Source: Norana najaformis (Eukaryota; Annelida; Clitellata; Crassiclitellata; Hormogastridae). Taken from it: DNA of 64,000 nt. The position numbers and the translations under genes were made by a program. The notes beneath the pieces were generated by a model. It ran no database searches. It saw only the letters and a program-made list of their open reading frames with translations, and had not been told where the DNA came from. This document shows positions 53,026-64,000 of the stretch, piece after piece (positions within the stretch are counted from its first letter, which is position 1; each line of letters starts with the position of its first letter). The stretch covers positions 10,919,306 through 10,983,305 of the forward strand of contig OZ029921.1 in assembly GCA_964023275.1 (NCBI GenBank), written 5' to 3'.

Positions 53026-55930
53026 CAGGTTGACTTCAAATTAGTTCATCAGAGGGTTCAGAGCATGATGGCAATGTTCCGGAGAGGCAGATGACATTTG
53101 CTCGTTGAACAGCCACTAAAATCTTCTGAAACAAGAACGAGGTCTCTAGAGGATCATGGGTTGCATCTGTTATCCGTCTTCCCAATTCTGTGATGAACTC
53201 CAGTCCTTCCTTGCTCCAGGCTCTGCTGGTCTCCAAGGCCACCGGCACAAAGGTGTGAGAGCGAGTGATGGTGGCGTACTTCATCCTTTTGGACGAGGCT
53301 GCTCTGACCGATGTGTGAGGTAGGTGAGACGTTGCATAGGTGTCCAGTACTGTGACATCCCATGCTAGGCACCGACCACGTGACCAAGGGATGAGCGTCA
53401 CACCGTCAGGGCGTCTTCCGTCTTCCCTCGAAAGGCCAAGAGGTTCTTTCTGTGCAGGAATTTTGACTCTGTTCATCACTATCCAAATGACACCGTTCAA
53501 CATACTGTGCCGCTGTTGTTTTCTGCCTCCTGCTCTGCAAATCAGGCCATGTAGTCCACTGACGTCGACTTTTCCCCGCAGTGGTGGCATAAATGCAGAT
53601 CACAAAGTGTTGTGCCCAGTCTCACCCCAATTGCCAACCGTACCTCCTTGTCTGAGAGATGCAGTTCCAAAGCAGATACAAGGGAACCAGTAGCCAATCA
53701 CCGGAATGTGGTGCTCGTGAGGAAAAGGAGGTGAGCGCGATCGCATGGACTGGTAACGGACTCAAGCTGATCCATGCAGGCCTTGCTTATCCAACGAGTA
53801 TCCCAAACGTTTTGGCAGTGTGATGCTGATCCAGTTGGTGGCTCCGCACCTGTCAAGGCCATCCATGCGGTGAGTGCTGAGCTCACGAGTTCGTACGGCA
53901 TCTCAGCCGACTCCGGTGGAAGAATACAAGCCTGAAGTTCGCTGGTGCTAGCAGCAGAAGCCAGAAAGGTGGATAATGCCAGCGTAGATGCACAGTGAAT
54001 TCCCAGACCACCATCTCTCACCAGCAACGAAGCCTGTTGCCAATGGTCATCACCAAGGTCCACATTTAAAATATTTGATAGACCGCCTCTCAACAAGTGG
54101 TCGAACCGAGTCAAGCTCGGGGACTCAGCACAAACGGATGAGCGCATAATGTATAACAGCTTTGGAACACTTAGACTGTTTTGCAGCAGAACATGAGCAT
54201 CATGTGCATGAAGCACAGATAATCTTGTAATCGCTCTCTCAAGATCGTCAGCCTTCATTCCAATTGCCCTGTCGACAGCTGGACTTGGCATCAACATCGC
54301 GCCCAGCGGAGTCATCTCCTAGAAAGCCATGCTCTTAAACCCGTGGAAAGCAGGGTCCTCATTCAAAGCCAGGATATCGCGGCTCGCAATCTCGCATTTG
54401 CTACGAGTCAGTAGCAGTCACAGGTTCTTAGACTCTTCCATAATAAGTTGGATGTCGGCGGCCACTGTCTGCTTGCTACCACCCAACGTGAGGTCATCTA
54501 GATGTCCGATTCAGAGATGCGACCTCAACTTTGTCAGAAGAGGTTGTAGTGCGAGACAGAACTCTAGAGGGCCCAAAGTATCGCCTTGCTGGGTCCCCTC
54601 TTCCGAACGTATGCCTTTGGGACGGTACAGCAGGAGCGGTCGACTGGAGTAGTGGAGTAGGCAGCGTGAGCAAAGCGGCAGAGCTCTGGAATGTCTCTGA
54701 CCATGACCTCTAGAAGCGAATCTCTGCGCAGCGTGTTGAATGCATTGGAAAAGTCTAGCTTGACCAGGATGCTGTCTTCAGGCATTGTAGATACCCAACG
54801 ACGAGTCGCATGAACAGCTGCCTCAGCGCCTCCCGGAATACCAACCCCCAGCTGAATAGGGGCGAGCTGATGAGCCAGCCTTGCCACAGCGTACGAATTC
54901 GCGCACTTAGCCGCCAGGCGGCGCCACGTATAACCCACCGCAATAGGTCGTATTCCTCCATCCTTCTTGCTCAGAGCTATCAAGTTTGCCCTGTAGATCA
55001 CTTCATTCACTTCTTCTGGAAGACCTCCCTTCAAAAGCAGATTGACAAGGTCGCATAAGTGTTGGCCGATGTTGTTGTCCACTCCAGAGTCCGCGAGGTC
55101 CTTTAGGTGCTGCGGGGTTATACCATCTGGGCCGCCAGCCGAGCCCGCCTGGAAAGAAGAAATCGCCCTAGCTACTTCTTCTTTATATGTCTGCAAAGCG
55201 GCGAAGCAGTCAGAGCTGTCCGGATCGCATGGTATCCTTCTGTCCGCCCGTGCAGAGGGGTGCTTGCTTTTTAGCACAGCTCGTGTTTCCGGTGTGTCCA
55301 AAGCTGCTTATCATCGCTGCAGATGAGGCGGATAACAGCCTTGTAGCTGCCTTCTTCGAGCTTACTGGCAACTGCCGACGCCAAAAACGTTGTCGGGGCA
55401 CATTTCGTTACTCTGGTTTTACGAGACAATGGTGAATCCAGTCTGTCAGTGTTCGAATGGATAGCTCCCTTTGACTTCCAATCAGCAATACGGGACAGGA
55501 TCGCATTCGTCATGTTGCGTTTCCTTCCACCTCTCCTTGGCTTCACCAAAACCGCTCCTCTGAATGCCAGCAGATCAGACCATTTACCAACACAATTCGG
55601 CTCTCGTATGATGGCCTGAATTAGATCCCCCAGGAAAGCAGCACAAGATGGTCTTGCTGCTCTTGGGATTCTCTTTATCAGAGGGCCAGATGAATCAGGA
55701 TGTATAAGGCGTGGCACAGTAGTGGGCAGAGGTGCTTCAACCCCGCAAACTGGAAGTGCGGAGGAGATCTGTGCACTAGTCGCAAAATCAGTAGGAGGCG
55801 ACTGTGATGCGGTCACTTGTACTAAAGAGGCGTCTGCAGGCGGCTGGTCAGATCCTGCCCAAGGGGCGGATCGAGGTCCATGCCGGTGAATGGTGCATGA
55901 GTCTTAAAGACGCCTAGCATACTCTACAGA
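53020..55930 (-). mobile_element. LINE with restriction-like endonuclease, copy B
   Basis: Read on the minus strand: basic linker (55816-55271: LVKPRRGGRKRNMTN, ASAVASKLEEGSYKAVIRLI); RT (55301-54470: FQAGSAGGPDGITPQHLKDL, IRPIAVGYTWRRLAAKCANS, QLGVGIPGGAEAAVHATRRW, LVKLDFSNAFNTLRRD, GHLDDLTLGG); thumb (54315-53700: HAHDAHVLLQNSLSVPKLLY); zinc knuckle and nuclease (53650-53036: CHHCG, HGLICRAGGRKQQRH, then RRPDGVTLIPWSRGRCLAWD followed by VTV). RPD with a D about 15 residues on fits the PD-(D/E)XK nuclease of R2-like elements. The 3' tail is an AAT-type repeat in the minus sense. About three or four frame changes separate the blocks. Related to copy A but clearly diverged. Confidence 0.85.
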
Positions 55931-56500
55931 TGCCTTGTCCCTTGGAGGGTCTTTGTCTTAATCTGGTGTTGATGCTGGCTGAACCATTAGTTGGCCTCCC
56001 ATTCATGTTCAGCTTCAGTGAGGAGTGATTAAAACTTTGACATTGGCGTCAGTTATTGGAAGGCTAGCGTTAACGGTGAACCTGTCCCTTCCTTCATTCA
56101 GTAGTTAAAAGCACACTGTTGCTAACGGAAACAATGACGTCACAATATAATATTAGGCCGACTGAGAGATATTTAAATTTCAAGCGCTCAATGAACGGTC
56201 ACGATGTTTAAAAGATATTCAAACCTGAAGAGACCAAAGAAATCCAGAAGCATGATAAAATAAATTCGAATCCAGAATGTATAAGTTTGCAGACTGCATA
56301 AAAATCCGACCCTAACGTTACCTTAGTCCGCTTAAAATGTAAATATTATCGCAAGCGAAAAATGATCGACCGACCGAATCAACTGATGACGTCATTATTC
56401 ATTCATTATTATTCATCATGACGTCATTATTATTATTAATACTATTACTATTATTACTACTTGAAAACTGATCTCTTTCGCTCTAAATCGATATCTTAAA
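55931..56500. promoter_or_regulatory. 5' flank of copy B with three CRE palindromes
   Basis: The perfect octamer TGACGTCA occurs at 56135-56142, 56387-56394 and 56419-56426, the last two in nearly repeated surroundings (GACGTCATTATTCATTCATT and GACGTCATTATTATT). In the minus sense they lie 200-500 bases upstream of LINE copy B, consistent with a LINE 5' UTR promoter. A regulatory role is inferred only. At 56495 TTAAAGGGACACTATGAGC resembles the end of a TTAA-target MITE. Confidence 0.35.
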
Positions 56501-56659
56501 GGGACACTATGAGCAAATGAAATGCTCAAAATTTCATCAGAATAGTATAATTAAATACTTGCCATTCCCCTGTTCAAGTTTTTTTCAATCTTACAAAAAG
56601 CATGTGGTGGCTCTTCATTCTGAAATTCAAAAAAAAATCTTAACCAACTCTTCATATGA

Positions 56660-57517
56660 AGACAAATTCTTCAAACCTAATTTAATATTACAACACCATT
56701 TTCACAATGCACAAGGCATCAACCAATGGTTGGTTCTAAGCTAACCAGCATTAAAAAACAAATGGAATAAGACACAAAACACAATTATAGGAAACCATCG
56801 AATTACAATGACAAAGGGTCAGTTGAAGTTACTGGTCAGTGGAGGATGATTCTTTCCCCACTGTACTTCAAGCTACATGGTCTGGAGATGAGCCCAAGAC
56901 TGGGACAGTTAGCAGAGTCATAATTAGAGACAGGTTTACATTTTAGTATTGCAGCCTTGTGCAGCAGATCAATAATGGCAGACAATTTATTAATTCCTAT
57001 GAAGGAAGCAGTGCTATATTTCCTCTTACAATCTGTTGTTAAGACAGCAGCTACAAGCAGCCATTTCCAGCCGCTATCAAAACTATGGCGCAGAAGCATA
57101 AAAACGATTTTGGCTTCACTGAAAAAAAGTTAAAAAGCAAACAATCTGCTGAAAATATTTATTATACTAAGCAGTTGAAGGTTTGACAGGTGCTATATTG
57201 AAAATTTGGTGTGGCTTTGAAGAAAAGGCAATTACAATGTGCATTTCATCCCATGAATACTGTAAACAATTACACTGTGGGTGCTTCTTAGCACATGCAC
57301 CGCAGTTGCACTTCAGATTAAGCCTTGTTGACTAATGCTACCAAACCAATGTTATTCAAATAAAATATTGAATAAATGTTAAACATGTATAATAAATGTT
57401 AAACATGTATAATAATTTGTAAACTTATTTGGAAGCAGAATGGAAATTTAATATGCAGTTGGTCATGTTAGAAATTTGCAAATCTGTTGCCAATCTAATC
57501 TGCTGCCAAGTTTCATC
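56660..57517. other. Intron with a LINE/SINE tail at its left end
   Basis: Bases 56680-56760 carry the AATGCACAAGGCATCAACCA tail seen elsewhere. AATAAATGTTAAACATGTAT is directly duplicated at 57370-57410. Otherwise unassigned. Confidence 0.4.
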
Positions 57518-57862
57518 TACCGTATTATCTCGGCTATAGTGCGCACTCGTGCATAATGCGCACCCCAAGTCGCAAAATTTATCCTAATGTAAAAATCTTA
57601 GTACCTATGCATAATGCGCAGGTGAAGTTCCGCGTGCCCATGTAATAATTATCGTACTTACTTACTTGCAGTCTGACTGCTCCAGTACATATAATTATAT
57701 CTATGGAGTAAAATAAACAACATCCGGTAGCATGGCTTTCTTTTCATTTATTTCTCAAACACAACTATGCACTCTGATTTAAATTATAAACATATTTTAA
57801 AATCATATGTTATAAAATTAGCCTACCAAATGCAAGTTAAATAAATTAAACCAATAAAATAT
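57518..57862. mobile_element. Left half of a P2-type element
   Basis: Starts at TA with TACCGTATTATCTCGGCTAT, continues with CATAATGCGCACCCCAAG and GCATAATGCGCAGGTGAAGT boxes (compare the right end of 4342-4884 in inverse sense), then the block from AACAACATCCGGTAGCATGG that also opens 44946. The right terminus is missing; homology stops after TTAAACCAATAAAAT. Confidence 0.8.
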
Positions 57863-60074
57863 GAGAGTAGAGTGACCGCTTAACTCTTCTCATGCAGTCT
57901 ACACCACTAATGTGATGTCAGAGTAAACGGATTAGGTCCTTAGATGACAATGCCTGCCAGATATAAATGACCAATATATATTTATCGAGATATATATATA
58001 TATATATATATAAGTATATACATTTGTGGCCAGGTTGGGTCTTGTGCTCTGGTTCTGTGAGAAGACTAGGTTCACAGCTCAAGTGTCTTCACTGAGTGCC
58101 CGGGACATCAAATACTGGTGCATTAGAAGTTGACAATTGCATTGTGGTTATACCCTTGAAGAGACACTATGCAGATGCTCTAGATGAATGGATGAGCCAA
58201 CGGATTATTATAAAAATCATGATTTAATACACATTATACAAACAGTACATGAAGTTGTATGTGAATCGACAGAACTTAATCTAATCTAATCCCTAAAACA
58301 TTTGTGTTTAACTAAACTCTACATAAATTCTACTGTCTAGGTCAGCCTTTGTCATCATTGTTCACTTCGTCTTCCATTTTCAGTATTCGACTCCTGCTTG
58401 CCAATCTATGACGGAAACCTTCTACAGTCTGCCACCCTGCGCACTGCACAACCAATTTCTACCCAAATCTTGTTCAGCCTCTGGGTGAATTCACCCCAGG
58501 CTGACTGATCCCTCAGACCTGCATTCTTCGACTGTCTGACTGCTCAAATCAGAATGCCCATCCCTATTTGTCTGTGGTGCAAAGATTATTATGCGATGCA
58601 GGGCTGATTATGAGTTACACTCAAACTAACTGCATCATTGTCTGAGGTACTAGCTCATTAATATTATTGCATAATGCACAGCTACTGCTAAATATGCATT
58701 CCTCTGGACTTCCCGAAATAGCCTGGTAATACAGCAGTATCTCTAGCACTTGCTTGCTAGTAAGAAGCTGACTAAGTCTGAGTTAGCAGATATTATTAGC
58801 GCTCTTTGTCTGTAAGCAAGCGAAGCTTGCTCTGAATCACACAATGCACTGTTCATTCATATATAGCGCCATTTCTAGCTCAGTCACACACACATACATA
58901 TCTACCTTTATATCTATCAGACAGGCTTTGCAAGCAAATAAGCTAACACATCTAAGGTAGATAAATGCAAATATTAGCAGAACTGATACAGTACACGTGC
59001 AATAACCATTTTAGAAAGCTATGGATATCTCTAAGGCACTCCTCACTTGTCTAAAAGATATTAGAGTTAGTAAAGAATGACAAGTTCAGCCATGAGTAAA
59101 TAATGCTCAGATGTCAGTCACAACTTGTGGGCTCTCATACACGTGGAGTCTAACCAATGCAGTCCCATCCAGAGCTGAAGGTCAATGCTGTGTCAGAGTT
59201 CCTGGTCCGTGTTGCATTGAGGACGAGGAATGACAACGGCCAAACAAAGTCTGCAGCACACAAATACATCACACTCACTAACTGGCAGATGACAGAAGAT
59301 GCTGCAGCTGGATATCTCTCAGGTCGCCAGGTAGGTGCAGTACAGGCATTCATCAGTACCAGCCGACTGGTCATAGAACTTCTCTGGAACTGACAGTCAA
59401 GGCCACTCCAAACACCCTGCCTCAATGCTGCATCACCAAATCTTACACTTCCCAATCAAAAAAAGATGAAGCTAGTTTGGGTGTTGATGCTGTCCAGTGG
59501 GAATTGGTGTACCTGTTACAGGTTGACTGTTTCGAAATGGCAGTTGGGCTTCAGTGATAGGTGTCCATATAATATTGAAAAATGCACAATAACCAAAGCA
59601 GACTTCAGAAATAACTTTGAAATACAGACTCAGACACAGTAAAGTCCAAATATGAGAAATATGGAGCAAATTCAACACATCTGATCTATAAGATACATAA
59701 AAAAGCTTCCCAGCAGGACACAGATGCATAACTGAGCATAGTAAATTACACCATTGTATATAGCCCACAGGACGTCGTGTCCTTAATGTCAATGCACCTT
59801 GCCTCTACATATGTTCCAGCTGTAGAATACATCACTTAATATAAGTAAACACCTGAACAAAACTACAACTCCAAATTGTAAGCCTCAAGGTCAAAGGCCA
59901 TAAACCATGAGACCAAGTCCAGATGCTAAGACGTTGAGGCAAAGGCCAGACATCACAAGGCCAAAACAGAGAGGCCACCAATTTTCACCTCATATGATGA
60001 ATTTGCTTGACAATCAAATGTTTGCTATGAAAAACATTACTTAGTATAAAAAGATCGATTAAGTGTAAACTTAC
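57863..60074. other. Intron without recognised gene
   Basis: Contains a TA run (57991-58012) and an AATCTAATCTAATC tail-like motif at 58275-58290. No RT, transposase or exon signature was found. The missing small DENND4 exon may lie here or further left, but no match could be made. Confidence 0.4.
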
Positions 60075-60264
60075 TTTACCCGGTAAAATGACACATATAT
60101 CAACAACAGCAAGTGAATCACAGTCAGCTGTCTCATCAGCACGAACGTAGGTTATGTAAATTTTTTCACCACCTGTGTTATTAACATTTGCAGAACGTCC
60201 ATAAGGTGTTTGTGTCAAAACTTCACAACCAATTTTTGGTAGATCTTTACCAGCATACATAACT
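60075..60264 (-). CDS. DENND4: DENND4-like exon, end of MABP region
   Basis: Most 5' exon of the host gene found here. It encodes about 63 residues including GCEVLTQTPYGRSANVNN and DSLAVVDICVILPGK, which match the N-terminal MABP region of DENND4 proteins (vertebrate DENND4A/B/C, fly Crag). In the minus sense the exon is preceded by a pyrimidine-rich tract ending TTGTTCTTAG and followed by GTAAGT. It starts with one base of a split codon and ends in phase 0. Known role of the family: DENN-domain guanine-nucleotide exchange factors for Rab GTPases (Rab10 for DENND4) in membrane traffic; MABP modules are thought to bind membranes. Exons for the start of the protein were not found up to 64000 and probably lie beyond the window. 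Confidence 0.9.
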
Positions 60265-60714
60265 CTAAGAACAAAACAATATTTACACAGATGCTTAAAC
60301 TTCAAGTCTCTTAACCCAATACAGATGAGTGTGCACTAAAATGCACAACAGGGGTCACAACAAGAGTGCAGAAAAGTGCACTGGGCATGTACTTTCAGCT
60401 AGACGGCTCTTGGCCTATCGCAGAAGTCATATTTTTTAAACCTGACACAGGCCAAGGTATTACTATAATTAAGCACAGAAATAAGTGGAAGATATTTTTA
60501 GAATTGGATCATAAACAGGAAAATCAACCAATCGAATCAGACATTTAAATCACGAATTTAAATAACCCAAGATGGCTGCATGTTGTAGGTGTGGTCTTAC
60601 GATGACGACGAAATTCTGCAAATTCTTGATGAAATTGCATCAGATGATGACAGTTTCAACTCGTCTGATAATAAAAACCTGACTTCCAGCGGGGAAGATA
60701 AAGTTGCTTTGGCT
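60265..60714. other. Intron upstream of the 60 kb exon
   Basis: No coding or mobile signature recognised. An ORF at 60366-60548 has no recognisable motif. Confidence 0.35.
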
Positions 60715-62260
60715 GAATTGTAATTGTAATTGTAATCTGACATTTATGAAGCGCCATTTCAAGAATAGACTCATCAGAGGCGCTCCCGACCCGAACCAGT
60801 GAGAACAGACCGAAGCTTGGAAATTTGGCAAGAGAGGGTCCAGTAAAGATAGCGTTACCAAAGTCCACAATGGTGCAGATAAGGGCATGAATTAGATTAG
60901 TAACAGCATGAAAGGAGAGGGAACGGCGGATGGTGCGAAGCTGACGAAGGTGGTAAAAGCATGAGCGGGAGATATTGTTAACATGATCGGTCAAGGAGAG
61001 TTCCCGGTCCAGGACAACCCAAAGATCACGGACTTTGGAATAGAATAGAATGTCCGGAAACCTCTGGCGTAAGGATGATAAATCAATCTTAGCAAGCTGA
61101 GCGCGACCACCAAGCCAGATCAACTGGGTCTTAGCACAGTTCAGTCAGAGGCGATTAGAGGACATCCAGAGACCAAAAGCAGATGTTGCGTCAAGAATCC
61201 TCTCAACCAGAGAGGAAGCCGCTTCCGCTGAGCCAAGAGCGAAGGCCTAAGTGTCGTCTGCATACAGATGGACAGCAACATCTATGGGAAGGAGAACCCG
61301 TGCCAGGTCGGCAGTGTACAGAATGTAAACGAGAGGGGCCAGAACAGAACCCTGAGGAAGGCCAAAAGGTATAAGGGACCAGAGGGAACGTGTAGGCCCA
61401 AAGATAGCATAATGAGAGCGGTCTGAGAGGAATGACTGAAACCAAAGAAGGGCACTAACAGTAATGCCAAAAGATTTTTCTAGACACTCCAAAAGGATAG
61501 AGTGATCCACAGTGTCAAAAGCAGCACTAACATCATAGAGGGCAAGAAGAGTAACCTGTCGACAGTCAAAAGCTCCAAAGACGGCCAGGAGACGTGTAAT
61601 AAGTGATTCAGTAGAATGGGACTTCCTAAATCCGGATTGAAGAGGAGGTATGAGGGAGTTAGAGTCAAGGTAGTCAACCAGATGGACGGACACACATCTT
61701 TCAAGAAGCTTAGAGAGGACGGAAAGGTTAGAGATAGGTCGACTCCCAGTATGCCATTTCTTTGGCTCAAAACTCCTGGTGCATTAAGCAAAGATGGTGG
61801 ATCCAGTCGAGACAATCGGCAGGATCACATGTTCGTCGATATCTTCGCTCATGCCGTCTGACGTCACGACGTAAAGTGCGGCAGGATCAGTCATACCAAG
61901 GTGCCAACGGTCTCCAACGGGCCCGCTGCAGACGAAGCGGAAGGAGGTCATCGATGAGGAGGCGAACTGGAGTCAAAGAGAGCAAAGAGCTCTTCAAAGG
62001 AGTGACCAGTGAGTCCCCGCAGAGAGGACTATTGTTCAGACCAGCACAGAACGCCTCACAGTCCAAGTTGTTCCAACCACGTACAAGCGGAAGCGCGTAT
62101 GTTGGCTGGGTACATAGAAAAAGAACCTTGTATAGAAGAAGTCCATGATCTGAGAGAGCCGGAGGTTTGACTATAATGTCTGAGAAGAAGAATGTTCTGA
62201 CATCGACTTCGATTTCAGATGGCATCCGATACACGCTATCGGACCATCAAACTGTGTCAG
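60715..62260 (-). mobile_element. L2-type LINE, linker to 3' end
   Basis: Read on the minus strand: linker 62234-61887 (YALPLVRGWNNLDCEAFCAG, RARWRPLAPWYD), RT 61693-61247 (LIPPLQSGFRKSHSTESLIT, LLALYDVSAAFDTVDHSILL, GLPQGSVLAPLVYILYTADL, HLYADDT), then LNCAKTQLIWLGGRAQLAKI, DHVNNISRSCFYHLRQLRTI and a 3' end with TACAATTACAATTACAATTC. The YADD is intact. Only a few breaks, so it is among the younger L2 copies here and the same subfamily as the nested copy at 25139. Confidence 0.9.
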
Positions 62261-62334
62261 GCTGATGACTCAGGCAATATAGACTGAACAAGTATAAATA
62301 AAGCATTCATAAAAATGGCTCTTTTCAGAGTCAC

Positions 62335-63420
62335 CAAATATTTGAAAGGAAACAAACGTCAGTGTGTTGCCTCTCTGTGTGCTTGGCTTGTTGCAACGTT
62401 TCTGCTGTTGCCCTATTGTTGAGCATGTTGTAGTGTTGTTGATGTTGTGGTTGTATTGCTGCGATGTGTTTGGGAGGTGGTAGAGTGGGTATGCAACTTT
62501 GAGTTCCCCAAAATTTTGTTTCAAAATCTGGACAGAGGGATTGAAAAAGGAGATAAAATGCTAAAGAATCATGTTAACTTCAAGCCTGTATGTCAACAAA
62601 AGACCAAGATCTGATAAGTTAAAAATTTCTTACTTTTTAGACGCTTTCTTATTTTTCCTTTGATTTTCACGACTTTGGCCTACACACTAAAACTATTGTA
62701 TATCCTTTATTTATGAAAATATTTTCAAAATTTCTTTCAAGTTTTGTCGGGTATTGATTTCTGCATATTTTTTGTGTTGACACTACATATGTTGTCACTG
62801 AAATGTTTTTCTGTGGGGGCTTGAATATGAAAAAAGTAAAAAAAATTGGGTGGGGTACAGTTTGGAGGCAAATTTGGGTACCCCACAAAATTTTCCACCA
62901 AAAACTAGATCAATGGATGGGAAGAGGAGATAAAATGCTAAAGAATGATGTTAACCTCATGTCTGTAAGTCCAAAAATGACCAAGATATGATAAGTTTAG
63001 AATTTCTTACTTTTCAGGCGTTTTTTATTCTCTCAATTTTTACAACTATGATCTACATACAAAAAATATTGCATCTCCTTCATTTATGTAAATATTTTCA
63101 AAATTTCTTTTGGGTTTTGTCTGATATTGATTTCTGCACAGATTTTGTGCTGACACTATATATGTTGTCACTGAAAATGTTTTTCTATAGGGGCTTGAGC
63201 ATGAAAAAAGTAAAAACATGGGGTGGGATACAAATTTTGGCACTCCAAAAATGTTTGTACCAAAAGGTAAATGGATGGATGGGAAGAAGAGATAAAATGG
63301 CAAATAAAGATGTTAACCTTATGTCTGTAGGTCTAGAACTTACCAAGATATCGCCAGTTGAAAACTATTTGATAGAGCGTTTTATGGTAAAATCGCTCAT
63401 TGTCAGGGCCTAAGCGGAAA
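62335..63420 (+). repeat. Repeat family R, locus 2, with tandem U units
   Basis: Block Y (62335-62625; GTTGCCTCTCTGTGTGCTTG, compare 21395) is followed by two U units of about 370 bases (62625-62995 and 62996-63420), shown by GGAGATAAAATGCTAAAGAA at 62551 and 62927 and a variant at 63286. U frames encode GLNMKKVKKIGWG..DKMLKNDVNLMSVS (62803-62991) and DIDFCTDFVLTLYMLSLKMF, DVNLMSVGLELTKI (62988-63413), matching the frame at 21776-22075. Confidence 0.8.
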
Positions 63421-63629
63421 TAATTCTCTCGTCGGTTGTGTTAAATTTCCGGTAAGGTGGTCTCGATTACACTGGATATGTTAATAATTCTGAACACAGC
63501 TTGGCTAGATCAAGAAATTTAATCTGTGATGCAGTGCAGATCTGTGTATACACAAGCGTCGGGAGGCAAAGTCACTGTAACCATGTGTTAATAAAACGCA
63601 GATACAGAAGGCCATACTGAAATACAGTA

Positions 63630-63790
63630 GTGTATGAATTATGTAAGCTTTGGTGTAGCTAGAAAGCTCAAGTACATAGGCTGTCTGATGTGAAGGCAAG
63701 GCACTTGCACTGTAGCCTGCTACCAGACAAGTTTTTCCAATTGCTTTGAAAGGCCACACTGCAGTCTTGTTATCAGCAATTGTGAATGTC
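63630..63790 (+). repeat. Repeat family R, block X
   Basis: CTGTCTGATGTGAAGGCAAG and GCACTTGCACTGTAGCCTGC match 21070-21110 (CTGTCTGATGTGAAAGCACT). Here X lies after the U units, the opposite order to locus 1. Confidence 0.65.
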
Positions 63791-64000
63791 ATTTCATCAT
63801 CATCATCTGTGGCGTACTCTGCTCTGGAACGTTGCCGTTTCGATAAATAACGTGTAACCAGCCACCTCTATTCTGTGCTCATCTCCAAGCCATATGTAAC
63901 CCGAAGTTCAGCTTACACCGTTCTTGTACATGTATGGCAAGGGCGTCTGACAGGTCTCTTCTGGCCTCTTTCAGGGCCAGAAATCATTGCTCGCAAGCCC

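Noticed and set aside
56494-56520. TTAA-target MITE starting TTAAAGGGACACTATGAGC
   Set aside because: Only one end seen; no inverted partner found within a reasonable distance.
58330-58560. Minus-strand frame (GEFTQRLNKIWVEIGCAVRR) as a DENND4 exon
   Set aside because: Starts GGTGAATTC after a possible AG, but the residues do not fit the family and stops follow.

Overview
The window reads as intronic DNA of an animal, most likely an invertebrate with a large, repeat-rich genome. The one host gene I can support is a DENND4-type gene (Crag in Drosophila; a DENN-domain Rab exchange factor) on the minus strand. Eight short exons were found by translating near splice-like boundaries and matching the conserved protein order from memory: 60264-60075, 48753-48684, 42064-41668, 37341-37275, 28314-28260, 22302/22307-22163, 18206-18113 and 7584-7503. 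They cover the end of the MABP region, the upstream DENN part and the core DENN domain. The gene runs off both ends of the window. The species cannot be fixed from the sequence; bacterial, plant and fungal origins are excluded by the gene and the repeat types.

Almost everything between the exons is transposable-element debris. 0-5 kb: L2 LINE tails, then a decayed ZBED/SCAND3-like hAT gene broken by an RTE LINE and by a small pogo-type element. 5-11 kb: L2 pieces, an unknown ORF, a tRNA-like SINE, a CACT microsatellite. 10.8-15.2 kb: a hAT element with a perfect 8-bp target duplication, then a 3.2-kb pogo/Tigger-like element with a decayed transposase gene and an inner element. 15-24 kb: SINE, LINE ends, a repeat family with an unusual conserved reading frame, a Ty3/Gypsy fossil, an RTE LINE. 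24.7-41.3 kb: two related L2 copies, each split by another LINE and sharing a perfectly identical 706-bp block; between them lie a short derivative of the pogo element, two minisatellites that grew out of a LINE, and a 1.1-kb satellite. 42.6-56.5 kb: an RTE/I-type LINE, two copies in opposite orientation of a LINE with a C-terminal restriction-like endonuclease, and a decayed copy of a widespread unnamed multicopy gene. 57-64 kb: half of a pogo-type element, the most 5' DENND4 exon, an L2 copy, and a second locus of the 21-kb repeat family.

The most unusual items are the 706-bp identical block in otherwise diverged L2 copies, the paired 42-bp and 44-bp minisatellites derived from adjacent codons of one LINE, the endonuclease-bearing LINE pair with LDD in place of the usual ADD motif, and the permuted 21-kb/62-kb repeat family. 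No CRISPR array, true tRNA or rRNA gene, or intact autonomous element was seen. Exon calls rest on remembered family sequence and have not been checked by alignment.
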